In this document: one piece after another, positions 53,009 through 62,307 of the stretch
Layout of the letters: every line of letters starts with the position of its first letter
Position numbering within the stretch: position 1 is the stretch's first letter
NCBI GenBank assembly: GCA_001917135.1
Contig: MNTT01000015.1
Coordinates: 186,001-250,000 of the forward strand
From: Acetobacter sp. 46_36
GTDB taxonomy: Bacteria > Pseudomonadota > Alphaproteobacteria > RF32 > CAG-239
DNA: 64,000 nucleotides
Direction: 5' to 3'
The notes under the pieces: model-generated
The model's database searches: none
Seen by the model: the letters and a program-made list of their open reading frames with translations, nothing else
Told to the model about the DNA's origin: nothing
Program-made: the position numbers and the translations under genes

Positions 53009-53263
53009 TTATTCGTACTTGGCTTCCGCCCCGTGTTCATAAACTTGCTGTGCCTCGTCAAAATTATCTTTCAAAACTTTGCCGAGTCTGGAAGCTGATT
53101 CTGCCGTATTGGAGGCAGCGCTGCCCTCGACGCTTTCACTGAAAGTAACTTTCAGATATTCCAGCTGTTCTTCCGGCGTAGAACCGTCCGCAAGCCACCA
53201 GAAAGCCGAGCCGAAACCCGCCAATACGATAACTGCAATGATGAAATATACGAATCCTTTCAT
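53009..53263 (-). CDS. Small membrane-anchored protein downstream of eno
   Basis: An 84-residue protein with one N-terminal transmembrane helix (about residues 4-26) and a hydrophilic helical tail rich in Glu, Ser and Ala. GGGAG lies 8 nt before the ATG. It begins 14 nt after eno and is followed by a terminator, so it is probably the second cistron of the eno transcript. In some alphaproteobacteria a septum protein (FtsB-like) follows eno, but this one lacks the coiled-coil and Tyr-Gly features of FtsB. No function assigned. Confidence 0.65.
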   Translation of the reverse strand: MKGFVYFIIAVIVLAGFGSAFWWLADGSTPEEQLEYLKVTFSESVEGSAASNTAESASRLGKVLKDNFDEAQQVYEHGAEAKYE

Positions 53264-53276
53264 CGTATAATCTCCC

Positions 53277-54554
53277 TTACTTTTTCAGAATTGACTTCCC
53301 TGCATAAATTGCGGCATCACCCAATTCTTCCTCAATACGAATAAGCTGATTATATTTTGCCATTCTGTCCGTACGCGACATAGAACCGGTTTTAATCTGG
53401 CCGCAGTTTGTCGCAACAGCAATATCGGCAATTGTCGTATCTTCAGTTTCACCGGAACGATGCGACAAAACAGCCGTATACTTATGACGCTGAGCCAAAT
53501 CAACGGCTTTCATTGTTTCTGTCAGTGTACCGATTTGATTTACCTTAACCAGAATAGAATTAGCAACGCCTTTTTCAATCCCCATAGCCAAACGTTTCGG
53601 ATTCGTAACAAACAAATCATCGCCGACCAGCTGAATCTTGTCACCCAAAGCATCTGTCAGCATCTTCCAGCCTTCCCAATCGTCTTCGGCCATACCGTCT
53701 TCAATCGAGAAAATCGGGAACTTAGCGCACAAATCTTTATAGAACTCAACCATCTGAGCAGAAGTATAAGACTTGCCTTCGCCTTTCATTTCATATTTTC
53801 CGTTTTCATAAAATTCGGAAGAAGCAGCATCAATCGCCAAAACGACATCTTCGCCCGGAACAAAACCGGCATCTTTAATCGACTTGACAATAAAGCTCAA
53901 AGCTTCTTCTGCCGATTGCAAATTCGGAGCAAAACCGCCTTCATCGCCGACATTAGTATTATGACCGGCAGCTTTCAGATTCTTTTTCAGCGTATGGAAA
54001 ATTTCAGCACCCATACGGATAGCTTCCCGGATAGACGAAGCAGAAACCGGCATAATCATAAATTCCTGAATATCAATCGGATTGTCAGCGTGCTTGCCGC
54101 CGTTAACGATATTCATCATCGGAACAGGCAAAGTCCGAGCCATTGTACCGCCAAGATAACGATACAGCGGCATTCCAAGCTCATCAGCCTGTGCTTTTGC
54201 AACCGCCATAGATACGGCCAAAATAGCATTGGCGCCAAGTTTTCCTTTGTTTTCGGTACCGTCCAGTTCAATCATCGTTCTGTCAACGTCAATCTGGCTT
54301 TCGGAATCAAAGCCGATTAAAGCATCGCTGATTGCCTCGTTTACATTTTCAACAGCCTTCTCAACACCTTTTCCCATATAGCGCGATTTGTCGCCGTCTC
54401 TCAATTCAACAGCTTCATGAACGCCGGTCGAAGCACCGGAAGGCACGGCTGCCCGCCCAAAAGCGCCTGACTGCAGCAAAACATCAGCCTCAACTGTAGG
54501 ATTTCCGCGGGAATCCAAAATTTCTCTGGCAAAAATATCAACGATTGTACTCAT
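53277..54554 (-). CDS. eno: Enolase
   Basis: A 425-residue glycolytic enzyme (2-phosphoglycerate to phosphoenolpyruvate), also part of RNA degradosomes in many bacteria. The opening I-x-x-x-A-R-E-I-L-D-S-R-G-N-P-T-V, the G-A-S-T-G loop, the S-I-E-D-G-M-A metal ligand, L-V-G-D-D-L-F-V-T-N and S-H-R-S-G-E-T-E-D are all present. The second ATG (54554) is 6 nt from AGGAG and preferred over the first at 54557. Its product PEP links with ppdK encoded at 57991. Confidence 0.97.
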   Translation of the reverse strand: MSTIVDIFAREILDSRGNPTVEADVLLQSGAFGRAAVPSGASTGVHEAVELRDGDKSRYMGKGVEKAVENVNEAISDALIGFDSESQIDVDRTMIELDGTENKGKLGANAILAVSMAVAKAQADELGMPLYRYLGGTMARTLPVPMMNIVNGGKHADNPIDIQEFMIMPVSASSIREAIRMGAEIFHTLKKNLKAAGHNTNVGDEGGFAPNLQSAEEALSFIVKSIKDAGFVPGEDVVLAIDAASSEFYENGKYEMKGEGKSYTSAQMVEFYKDLCAKFPIFSIEDGMAEDDWEGWKMLTDALGDKIQLVGDDLFVTNPKRLAMGIEKGVANSILVKVNQIGTLTETMKAVDLAQRHKYTAVLSHRSGETEDTTIADIAVATNCGQIKTGSMSRTDRMAKYNQLIRIEEELGDAAIYAGKSILKK

Positions 54555-54723
54555 CATTTACTCCTATTATTAAATTAAAGTGTAAACCAATATAACTTTA
54601 AGCGTAGTAAAGTCAAGATTCTTCTATATTTTATCGCCTTGTTTCTGTAAAATAAAAACCTTGTAAAATAATAAAAAAATGCTAAACTTCCATTCAGTAT
54701 AATCAAAGCCCGGAGTTTTTAGC

Positions 54724-55188
54724 ATGTTCACCATGAAATGGCACTATCGCTTTATGGAGCTGGCAAAATTGGTTGCAACCTGGTCCAAAGACACGTCAAC
54801 CAAAACCGGAGCCGTTATCGTCGGCCCGGATAAAGAAATCCGCGCAACCGGATACAACGGTTTCGTCAGAGGTGTCGATGACGATGTTTTTGAACGTTTT
54901 GAACGCCCAACCAAATACGATTTTTTTGAACATGCGGAAAGAAACGCCGTATATAATGCCTGCCTGTGCGGAACCTGCGTTAAAGGTTGCGTTTTGTATG
55001 CAACGCATTTCCCCTGTACGGACTGCACGCGCGCCATCATTCAGTCCGGCATAAAACTGGTTGTTACCAACCCTTTGGTCATAGATAAAAACACGCCGCA
55101 CAATACATGGCGCGATCGTATCACCTATTCCGAACAAATGCTGAAAGAAGCCGGCGTTGAATTGATGATACTGCCGCCACAGGAATAA
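54724..55188 (+). CDS. dCMP/deoxycytidylate deaminase-family protein (ComEB-like)
   Basis: A 154-residue zinc-dependent deaminase. The metal site is H-A-E-R-N-A-V-Y (His ligand and catalytic Glu) and P-C-T-D-C (two Cys ligands). The N-terminal region T-S-T-K-T-G-A-V-I-V-G and G-Y-N-G-F complete the substrate pocket. It most likely deaminates dCMP to dUMP for dTTP synthesis. GGAG lies 8 nt before the ATG. It stands alone between eno (divergent) and a response regulator gene. Confidence 0.9.
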   Translation: MFTMKWHYRFMELAKLVATWSKDTSTKTGAVIVGPDKEIRATGYNGFVRGVDDDVFERFERPTKYDFFEHAERNAVYNACLCGTCVKGCVLYATHFPCTDCTRAIIQSGIKLVVTNPLVIDKNTPHNTWRDRITYSEQMLKEAGVELMILPPQE

Positions 55189-55278
55189 AAAACTTAAAAA
55201 CCGTGCCTTTAAAACCGTCAATCCGTACTTATATTGCAACTACATTTAGCCAATACCTTGATTTTAGAGGAGATATAA

Positions 55279-55911
55279 ATGAAAGTTTTAATAACGGACG
55301 AACAATCATTATTCAGAGACGGACTGTCATTAAGATTAAAGCAGATAAATCAGGATATTGCCATTCTGCAATCCTCAAATCTGGTAGATATGCAAAAAAT
55401 ATTATCCAAAGAGCCAGATATCGATATATTGATAGTGGATATAGATTTGGCTGAATTAAATGCCGCCGAAATCATCAACAAAATAAAAAACCTGGCTCCA
55501 AATACCAAAATAGTAGCCATATCCTCGTCAGAAGACACAAGAAACATAAAAAAAATTTTGTCCTGCGGCGTAAAAGGTTATATTCCCAAACGTTCCGACA
55601 GTAACATCTTAAGCGGTGCATTAAAATTGATATTGGATGGCGGAACCTATATCCCGCCGGCCATGCTTGACAACGGAATTGACTACAATGGTTCCAGCCA
55701 TATTTCTAATCCCCTGAAAAAGAATCTGACTAATCGGCAATCGCAGGTTTTGGATTTAATAGCCCAAGGTAAATCAAACAAACAAATTGCCTACGATATG
55801 GGCGTATCGGAAGCTACCGTAAAATTGCATATAAATGCCCTTTTGCGTTCATTAAAGGTAAATAACCGCACTCAAGCTGTCATTACCGCACAAAAAATGG
55901 GGCTGATTTAA
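55279..55911 (+). CDS. NarL/LuxR-family response regulator (orphan)
   Basis: A 210-residue regulator. The receiver domain (1-120) has the acidic pair D7-E8, the phosphate-accepting D54 in I-V-D-I-D, and a Lys in Y-I-P-K. The C-terminal LuxR helix-turn-helix (about 147-207) reads L-T-N-R-Q-S-Q-V-L-D-L-I-A-Q-G-K-S-N-K-Q-I-A. GAGGAG precedes the start. No histidine kinase is adjacent. A prepilin peptidase-like gene follows after 75 nt and could be linked. Confidence 0.92.
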   Translation: MKVLITDEQSLFRDGLSLRLKQINQDIAILQSSNLVDMQKILSKEPDIDILIVDIDLAELNAAEIINKIKNLAPNTKIVAISSSEDTRNIKKILSCGVKGYIPKRSDSNILSGALKLILDGGTYIPPAMLDNGIDYNGSSHISNPLKKNLTNRQSQVLDLIAQGKSNKQIAYDMGVSEATVKLHINALLRSLKVNNRTQAVITAQKMGLI

Positions 55912-55986
55912 CTATATTCAGCCCTGTTTAACTATTATTTACCATTGCCGGCTATATTAAAGGTAAAATTAACGCGGAGACATAAA

Positions 55987-56688
55987 ATGCCCTATATTTT
56001 TATTGGTTTTGCCTTTGGTTTCGCCATTCCTTATCTGGCGCGGCGCTTTTCAAAATTTATGCCGGCAACATTCGCCTGCGCTTTATACCGAATATTCCGT
56101 CCCAACAAAACTGTTTCAAAAGAAAAAAGAAAAAACAACCACAAATACAATTTGTTATGCCACAGATACTTTATGCGTTCGCTGGGATGGGGAATAATTA
56201 CTGCCGCAACTATATATCTGGCTTCCCTTGTCCTGCCTGAAAATGAAACGCCGTGGATAGCCTTTTTCATCATTATGCTTTATACCCTCATGGAAATAGA
56301 CAAGAGAATGTTGCTATTACCTGACATACTGACTGTTCCGTTGTTGATTGTCGGTTTTTCCTACGCTGTTTTCGCCGGAGGAATGCTTGGATACGAACCT
56401 GCCGCATCCGCTGCCAATAGTGCTTTGGGAGCAGCAGCGGGATACGTTATTCCTGTTATTGCCTCACTTTTTTTAATAAAAAAATACCCGGAAGCATTTG
56501 GCGGAGGAGACATCAAATTGCTGTCTGCTGTTGGCTCCTGGGTAGGCCTGACAAATATTCCGTACGTTATCCTGTTGTCCTGCCTGCTATTTGCTGTTTC
56601 CTGCTTTATCAATAAACAACGTCAGGGAGCTTTCGGACCATCTATTGTCATTGCATCATTAATTATATTATTTCTATCTGAATACTAA
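55987..56688 (+). CDS. A24-family prepilin peptidase-like membrane protein
   Basis: A 233-residue inner-membrane aspartic protease-like protein with about six to seven helices. The two catalytic Asp of type IV prepilin peptidases appear in M-E-I-D-K-R-M-L-L-L-P-D and G-G-G-D-I-K-L-L-S-A-V-G. The N-terminal 80 residues lack the paired C-x-x-C Zn motif and methylase site of full-length PilD. The start at 55987 has GGAG at 7 nt; an ATG 14 codons upstream is weaker. No pilin or tad genes are near, so the substrate is unknown. Confidence 0.8.
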   Translation: MPYIFIGFAFGFAIPYLARRFSKFMPATFACALYRIFRPNKTVSKEKRKNNHKYNLLCHRYFMRSLGWGIITAATIYLASLVLPENETPWIAFFIIMLYTLMEIDKRMLLLPDILTVPLLIVGFSYAVFAGGMLGYEPAASAANSALGAAAGYVIPVIASLFLIKKYPEAFGGGDIKLLSAVGSWVGLTNIPYVILLSCLLFAVSCFINKQRQGAFGPSIVIASLIILFLSEY

Positions 56689-56695
56689 AAACATA

Positions 56696-56727
56696 AATCC
56701 CCTTTGCTATGATGGGCAAAGGGGATT
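56696..56727. terminator. Bidirectional terminator after the prepilin peptidase-like gene
   Basis: AATCCCCTTTGC, 8-nt loop, GCAAAGGGGATT: a perfect 12-bp stem between convergent genes, only 7 nt from the upstream stop and 3 nt from the next. Confidence 0.85.
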
Positions 56728-56730
56728 GTT

Positions 56731-57213
56731 TCACGAGGTCTGAACCCGTCTAAACTCTAAATACCTGCGCATTATTTCCAGCAAAGACAAATATCTTTCC
56801 AGTTGCTGTCCGTTCTTACCTTCCAAAACAGATTTCTCTGCTTTTTCTTGATAAAGGGAAAAATAAAATTCTATCGTTTCTCTGCTTAAACTGTTAAAAA
56901 AAGCATGGCACTTTCCGACATCTATTTCCTCTTTTAAACCGGAATTTCCAATCCTCTTTTCAAAAATTTTCATCGCTCTGACATCACTCTTATCAACTAC
57001 AAAAAGTAAAAACCTTCCTATAGCGATTATAACCATATGAACAATTCCCAAAACAATAAAAACCAGAAACGAAAGAATTCTTAATTTTACCGCCAGCCAC
57101 AACAAAAAGAAAAAAACAGCCGCGCAAAATATAGCAAGGCAGGCATAATCACAAAATACCTCTAAAAGCGACACAATCTTTTCCATGACATAAAAATTTA
57201 AAATTACATACAT
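56731..57213 (-). CDS. Hypothetical protein with N-terminal membrane helices
   Basis: A 160-residue protein with two or three hydrophobic segments in the first 75 residues (about 12-40 and 45-72) and a charged helical C-terminal half (E-K-R-I, S-R-E-T-I-E-F-Y-F, L-E-I-M-R-R-Y-L-E-F-R-R). There is no Shine-Dalgarno at either the first ATG or the internal one at 57186, so the start is open. No family recognised. It probably has its tail in the cytoplasm. Confidence 0.55.
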   Translation of the reverse strand: MYVILNFYVMEKIVSLLEVFCDYACLAIFCAAVFFFLLWLAVKLRILSFLVFIVLGIVHMVIIAIGRFLLFVVDKSDVRAMKIFEKRIGNSGLKEEIDVGKCHAFFNSLSRETIEFYFSLYQEKAEKSVLEGKNGQQLERYLSLLEIMRRYLEFRRVQTS

Positions 57214-57311
57214 TAAATACAGCCATTGAAAACATTCTGCAAGTATTTTTTTATTTTAATATTCCTCCCGCAACACAGCCCATAATGCACAAGATTCTCT
57301 TATAATAAAAA

Positions 57312-57338
57312 AGCAGGCCTTCTGAGCCTGCTCTTTTT
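57312..57338. terminator. Terminator after the DUF805 gene
   Basis: AGCAGGC (57312-57318), 7-nt loop, GCCTGCT (57326-57332), with T6 on the plus strand and an A run (T on the minus strand) on the other side. It lies between two minus-strand genes and ends the DUF805 transcript. Confidence 0.85.
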
Positions 57339-57355
57339 TCACCAAACAATACAAC

Positions 57356-57826
57356 TTATTTAGCTGCGGCACCAAAATTATTTTCCTTTTCGTCGCCCGG
57401 CAGACAAAACAGCAGAACCAACGCTATCCCGCCGATAAACGGAATAATGCAAATCAGGAAAAACCAACCGGACAAATTCAAATCATGCAAACGGCGAATT
57501 CCCAAACCTACGCTTGGAACTAAAATCGCCAAAACATACAGCAGAGAAATAATGCTTAAAAATGGAATCAGACCGCCAACAAAACCCAACACAAAACTAA
57601 TCAGCATAGAATAAAGGGCAAACATCCAATACTGACGGCGCGAAACCCTGCCATCAAACTTTACGTAATCATTTTTCAGATAATCTACAAAATATGTATT
57701 AAAACCGGATTTAAACTTTTCCCCGTTAATGTTTTTCAACTGCTTTACTTCAGATACAATATCATTCCATAAAGCAATCCCCTCTTTTTTAATATTCTCC
57801 ACATCTTTGAACTTATTAAAATCCAT
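57356..57826 (-). CDS. DUF805-family membrane protein with N-terminal extension
   Basis: A 156-residue protein whose C-terminal 100 residues form a DUF805 (YhaH-like) module: F-D-G-R-V-S-R-R-Q-Y-W-M-F, three to four helices, G-I-R-R-L-H-D-L-N-L-S-G-W and a final G-D-E-x-x-N-x-F-G. About 50 polar residues precede it and are not part of the family. The start at 57826 is 9 nt from AGGAG; the ATG at 57835 directly abuts that site. Function of DUF805 proteins is not established. Confidence 0.85.
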   Translation of the reverse strand: MDFNKFKDVENIKKEGIALWNDIVSEVKQLKNINGEKFKSGFNTYFVDYLKNDYVKFDGRVSRRQYWMFALYSMLISFVLGFVGGLIPFLSIISLLYVLAILVPSVGLGIRRLHDLNLSGWFFLICIIPFIGGIALVLLFCLPGDEKENNFGAAAK

Positions 57827-57990
57827 AACTTTCATCTCCTAAAATTCTATTGCAAAGCAGATTTCAGCTCTACCACTGCCTTTTATAGTGCAATTAATAT
57901 TTAATCAATTCAAACAAAAAGAAAAGATATATACAAAAAACCCCGCCAGATAAAAACCTGACAGGGTCTTCCTCAGCTACTCAAACCTGA

Positions 57991-60690
57991 TTAGCAGGCT
58001 TTTTTGCAGCAGCAGCCTTCCTTTGCCGCATCAACGGCTTTCGGCTGGCCTTTCTGCTTAACCGCAGCCTGAGCCGCAGCCAAACGCGCTACCGGTACGC
58101 GGAACGGAGAACAGGATACATAATCCAGCCCGCAAGAATTGAAGAATTCAATAGATGCAGGATCGCCGCCGTGCTCGCCGCAAACGCCCAAATGCAAATC
58201 CGGGTTAGTCATACGACCGTGAACACACGCACGTTTAACCAGTTTGCCAACGCCTTCAACATCAATGGAAGCAAACGGATCAGCTACATAAATGCCTTTA
58301 GCTCTGTAGCAATCCAAAATAGCTCCCGTATCGTCACGGCTCATACCCAAGGTCGTCTGCGTCAGGTCATTCGTACCAAACCCGAAGAAACCTGCGGATT
58401 CGGCAATATTTTCTGCCTGTAAAGCTGCTCTCGGCAACTCAATCATTGTACCGACCAGATAATCGATTTTCTTGCCCTTTTCGGCAAAAATCTGCTGGGC
58501 TGTCGTATCAATAATGTTCTTGCAGATATCCAGCTCTTTCTTGGAACCAACCAGCGGAACTTCAATTTCAGGAATAACTTTAATGCCTTTGGCTTCGCAT
58601 TCCAAAGCAGCTTCCAAAATCGCACGTGTCTGCATTTCGCAGATTTCCGGATAAGTAACAGCCAAACGGCAGCCACGGTGACCAAGCATCGGGTTCAATT
58701 CATGCAGTTTCTCTGCACGATTCTTAACCTGCTCCAAGGTCATTCCCATCTTGTCAGCTAATTCCTGCATTTCAGCATCTGTATGAGGCAGAAATTCGTG
58801 CAACGGCGGATCCAACAAACGAACAGTTACCGGCAGACCGTCCATAATCGTGAACAAGTCAATAAAGTCCTGCTTCTGATACGGCAACAAACGAGCCAAA
58901 GCTTTTCTGCGGCCTTCTTCATTGTCGGACAAAATCATCGCACGCATATCGGCAATACGGTTTGCATCAAAGAACATATGTTCCGTACGAGCCAAACCGA
59001 TACCTTCGGCACCAAAGTCGCGAGCCTGCTTGGCATCTTTCGGCGTTTCGGCATTAGCACGGACTTTCATCGTTTTGATTTCGTCAACCCAAGTCATCAG
59101 CTTGCCGAAATTACCCGTCATTTCTACCTGAACAGTCGGAATTTTGCCTTCAATAATCTGGCCTTTGGCACCGTCCAGAGATACCCAGTCGCCTTCTTTA
59201 ATAACAACGCCGGACTTTGTAGACATCGTTTTGGCCTTATAATCAATAACAATGTCGGTAGAACCGGAAACGCAAGGCGTACCCATACCGCGTGCAACAA
59301 CCGCCGCGTGAGAAGTCATACCGCCGCGCGCTGTAATAACGCCCTGAGAAGCATGCATACCGCCGATATCTTCCGGAGAAGTTTCGTTACGGATAAGGAT
59401 TACTTTTTCACCTCTGCCAGCCCATTCTTCAGCATCTTCCGCATTAAATACGGCACGACCTACAGCAGCTCCTGGAGAAGCAGGAAGACCGGTTGCGATA
59501 ACTTTCTTTTCGGCTTTCGGATCAAGCATCGGGTGCAACAGCTGGTCTAACTGGTCAGCACCAACGCGCATAATAGCTTCTTCCTTGGTCAGCATACCTT
59601 CTTCATACATTTCAACAGCCATTCTGACCGCCGCAGCAGCCGTTCTTTTACCGTTGCGGCACTGCAACATCCAGAGCTTGCCGTGTTCAATGGTGAATTC
59701 CATATCCTGCATATCTTTGTAGTGAGCTTCCAGATTATTGCGGACATCAACCAGTTCCTGATACAGATGCGGCCATTTTTCTTCCAGGGAAGTACCGTCG
59801 CCTTTGGAAGCCATCGGCTGCGGCGTACGAATACCGGCAACAACGTCTTCACCCTGTGCATTAACCAGATATTCGCCGTAATAAACGTTTTCGCCGGTAG
59901 CCGGGTCACGCGAGAAACATACACCGGTAGCGCAGTCATCACCGGCATTGCCGAATACCATGGTCTGAACGTTAACGGCTGTACCCCAGTCGCCCGGAAT
60001 ATTGTTCAGTTTACGATAAGTAATCGCACGGTCAACCATCCAGGAACCAAATACCGCGCCAATACCTGCCCACAACTGTTCCCAAGGATCCTGCGGAACA
60101 ACTTTGCCGATTTTCAGACCGATTTCTTTATATTCTTTTACTAATTCTTTAAGATCTTCAGCCGTCAGGTCGGTATCGGACTTATATCCTTTGGACTTCT
60201 TCATATTTTCCAAAGCTTCTTCATACAAATCCAAATCAGCGCCTAAAACCACGTCAGAGAACATCTGCAGAAAACGGCGATAAGAATCATAAGCGAATCT
60301 TTCGCTTCCGGAAGCCTTAGCCAAAGCCTTGACAGTTTCGTCATTCAAACCGAGGTTCAAAACCGTATCCATCATACCCGGCATTGAAACTCTGGCGCCG
60401 GAACGAACGGAAAACAGCAGAGGATTGTTTGCGTCGGCAAATTTTTTGCCCATAATGCCTTCAACATAAGCCACAGCTTCGCGAACCTGATCCTTCAGGT
60501 CTGCCGGATACGAGTGGTCGTTGTTGTAGTAATATGTACAAACTTCGGTTGTTACCGTAAATCCCGGAGGAACGGGCAACCCAACCTTATTCATTTCAGC
60601 CAGGTTGGCACCCTTACCGCCAAGGAGATTTCTCATTGAGGCATCGCCTTCGGCTTTGCCGTTACCAAATGTATATACCCATTTATTCAT
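57991..60690 (-). CDS. ppdK: Pyruvate, phosphate dikinase
   Basis: An 899-residue enzyme interconverting pyruvate + ATP + Pi and PEP + AMP + PPi. The ATP-grasp N-domain opens with L-G-G-K-G-A-N-L-A-E-M. The phosphohistidine site is G-G-M-T-S-H-A-A-V-V-A-R-G, the PEP domain has G-L-A-R-T-E-H-M-F and the catalytic Cys is in G-V-C-G-E-H-G-G-D. AGGAG precedes the start. The C-terminus carries an extra tail of about 20 residues ending G-C-C-C-K-K-A-C, not part of the family core. A weak hairpin near 57937-57966 may end the transcript. Confidence 0.96.
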   Translation of the reverse strand: MNKWVYTFGNGKAEGDASMRNLLGGKGANLAEMNKVGLPVPPGFTVTTEVCTYYYNNDHSYPADLKDQVREAVAYVEGIMGKKFADANNPLLFSVRSGARVSMPGMMDTVLNLGLNDETVKALAKASGSERFAYDSYRRFLQMFSDVVLGADLDLYEEALENMKKSKGYKSDTDLTAEDLKELVKEYKEIGLKIGKVVPQDPWEQLWAGIGAVFGSWMVDRAITYRKLNNIPGDWGTAVNVQTMVFGNAGDDCATGVCFSRDPATGENVYYGEYLVNAQGEDVVAGIRTPQPMASKGDGTSLEEKWPHLYQELVDVRNNLEAHYKDMQDMEFTIEHGKLWMLQCRNGKRTAAAAVRMAVEMYEEGMLTKEEAIMRVGADQLDQLLHPMLDPKAEKKVIATGLPASPGAAVGRAVFNAEDAEEWAGRGEKVILIRNETSPEDIGGMHASQGVITARGGMTSHAAVVARGMGTPCVSGSTDIVIDYKAKTMSTKSGVVIKEGDWVSLDGAKGQIIEGKIPTVQVEMTGNFGKLMTWVDEIKTMKVRANAETPKDAKQARDFGAEGIGLARTEHMFFDANRIADMRAMILSDNEEGRRKALARLLPYQKQDFIDLFTIMDGLPVTVRLLDPPLHEFLPHTDAEMQELADKMGMTLEQVKNRAEKLHELNPMLGHRGCRLAVTYPEICEMQTRAILEAALECEAKGIKVIPEIEVPLVGSKKELDICKNIIDTTAQQIFAEKGKKIDYLVGTMIELPRAALQAENIAESAGFFGFGTNDLTQTTLGMSRDDTGAILDCYRAKGIYVADPFASIDVEGVGKLVKRACVHGRMTNPDLHLGVCGEHGGDPASIEFFNSCGLDYVSCSPFRVPVARLAAAQAAVKQKGQPKAVDAAKEGCCCKKAC

Positions 60691-60873
60691 GGTTATTCAG
60701 CTCCTATTAGCTTATTGGTTAAAAACAGCCGCAATCCATGCTCGTTTCCGACATACTTGCGGCAGAACGATTAATTCTGAAACGAATTTATAACAGTAAA
60801 AAGGAATATTCAAGCAAAAACTTGCCGTTTTTTAATTAATTAACACTTGATTTCAACCAGACTGCAAATGCTT

Positions 60874-61578
60874 TTACAACTTCAAAACCGCACTGTGCCT
60901 GTATCCGGTTTTATTTTCACGCCTGTAAGAAAAAAACAGTTTTTCACCACAGGCCGTACAATATGGGCACACGTCAATCTGTTCAACCCCCGCTTCAATC
61001 AGCTGTTGTTTGTTTATATCTTTCAGCCCGGCATAATATTCCCCGTAACGCTCCCTGAATCCTTCTGTATGATCCGTCACGCTGCCATACAGTCCGTCAT
61101 AAACGTCTTCTCCTACTTGGAAACAGTCAAGACAAATTGCCGGTCCTATAACAGCTTTTATTTCATTCGCATTAACGCCGAATTCCGTCGTCATTCTTTT
61201 CACGGCAGTCTGAGCCATCTTTTGCACCGTGCCGCGCCATCCGGCATGAGCTATAATTCCTCCGTCGCCGCAATACAAGATTACCGGCACGCAATCGCCG
61301 AAATTCATATAAGCAGCATACCCTTTCCTTAATAGCAGCCCGTCCGTATCTGCATAAAAAAATTTTCCAGATACAACCTTCTCAATATTCATTCCGTGAA
61401 CAGGTTGGTTCGTTGCCATTTTCTGACCTAAAAACTCTTCCACAACTCTCCTGTTATCTGTCATATCTGCTTCTTTGGAAAAAAGGCACAATTCTCTGGT
61501 CGTAAAAAAATGCTCCACACCGGAAAGCAAGTCTGACCTGATGATTTTCCGCCCTTCAATAAAATCCGTATAAAACAC
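60874..61578 (-). CDS. YfiH/LACC1-family purine nucleoside phosphorylase
   Basis: A 234-residue protein of the family once called multicopper polyphenol oxidase, now shown in several members to act on purine nucleosides. Zn-site motifs are P-V-H-G, G-D-C-V-P, H-A-G-W-R-G-T and I-G-P-A-I-C with C-F-Q-V-G; the end reads C-T-A-C-G-E-K-L-F-F-S-Y-R-R. The start is a GTG right after the dnaQ stop, with GAGGGG about 9 nt before it. It is the last gene of coaE-dnaQ-yfiH. Confidence 0.9.
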   Translation of the reverse strand: MFYTDFIEGRKIIRSDLLSGVEHFFTTRELCLFSKEADMTDNRRVVEEFLGQKMATNQPVHGMNIEKVVSGKFFYADTDGLLLRKGYAAYMNFGDCVPVILYCGDGGIIAHAGWRGTVQKMAQTAVKRMTTEFGVNANEIKAVIGPAICLDCFQVGEDVYDGLYGSVTDHTEGFRERYGEYYAGLKDINKQQLIEAGVEQIDVCPYCTACGEKLFFSYRRENKTGYRHSAVLKL

Positions 61579-62307
61579 TTACGCCAGCCCCTCTTCTTTT
61601 TTTTCATCAGCGAGCCAGATCGGACTTTTAATATTTTTTTCCAAAAAAGCACGATGCATCTCTAACTGTTCGCTGCTTATATCAAAAACTCTAGGCTCAT
61701 GATACACTCTTTTTAATTCCGTTCCGAAACCGGCCGTTTCCCGTTTTGCTTCCGGTTTTGTATCAAGTTCCATCGTCGGTTCGGCACCGCCCAACAACTC
61801 AAGATACACTTCTGCCAACAACTGGGCATCAAGCAAAGCGCCGTGAAAAGTTCGCGCTGAATTGTCAATACCAAAACGTTTACACAAAACATCAAGGTTA
61901 TTCCTCTGCCCCGGAAACTTATTCTTGGCAATTTCCAAAGTATCAACCACGCGATCCCAGCCATATCCGGCATATCCGAGCCGTTGAAGTTCATAGTTGA
62001 TAAACTTCATATCAAACGTAGCATTATGCGCGACTAAAATTCCGTCTTCGCCGACAAAATCTATAAAATCTTGGGCTACCTTGGCAAAAATAGGGAAATC
62101 CTTTAAATATTCCGTCGTTAAACCATGAACTTTAACAACTTCTTCCGGAACTTCCCTCTCCGGATTAATATACTGATGATATGTCCGCCCGGTCGGAACA
62201 TGGTTTATCAATTCTACCGCGCCGATTTCCACCAGTTTATCGCCCGTTGCCGGATCAAAACCTGTTGTTTCCGTATCAAAGACAATTTCCCTGACTGACT
62301 GTATCAT
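61579..62307 (-). CDS. dnaQ: DNA polymerase III epsilon subunit (proofreading exonuclease)
   Basis: A 242-residue 3'-5' exonuclease of the DEDDh type. Motif Exo I is F-D-T-E-T-T-G-F-D-P, Exo II is V-A-H-N-A-T-F-D-M, and Exo III has H-G-A-L-L-D-A-Q-L-L. The C-terminal 60 residues would bind DnaE (gene at 49390). Its ATG overlaps the coaE stop by 4 nt, the standard coaE-dnaQ arrangement in alphaproteobacteria. AGGGGA precedes the start. Confidence 0.95.
   Translation of the reverse strand: MIQSVREIVFDTETTGFDPATGDKLVEIGAVELINHVPTGRTYHQYINPEREVPEEVVKVHGLTTEYLKDFPIFAKVAQDFIDFVGEDGILVAHNATFDMKFINYELQRLGYAGYGWDRVVDTLEIAKNKFPGQRNNLDVLCKRFGIDNSARTFHGALLDAQLLAEVYLELLGGAEPTMELDTKPEAKRETAGFGTELKRVYHEPRVFDISSEQLEMHRAFLEKNIKSPIWLADEKKEEGLA

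Noticed and set aside
53460..54320. A 286-codon plus-strand frame opposite eno
   Set aside because: Enolase is certain from its motifs; the opposite frame has no domain and no ribosome binding site.
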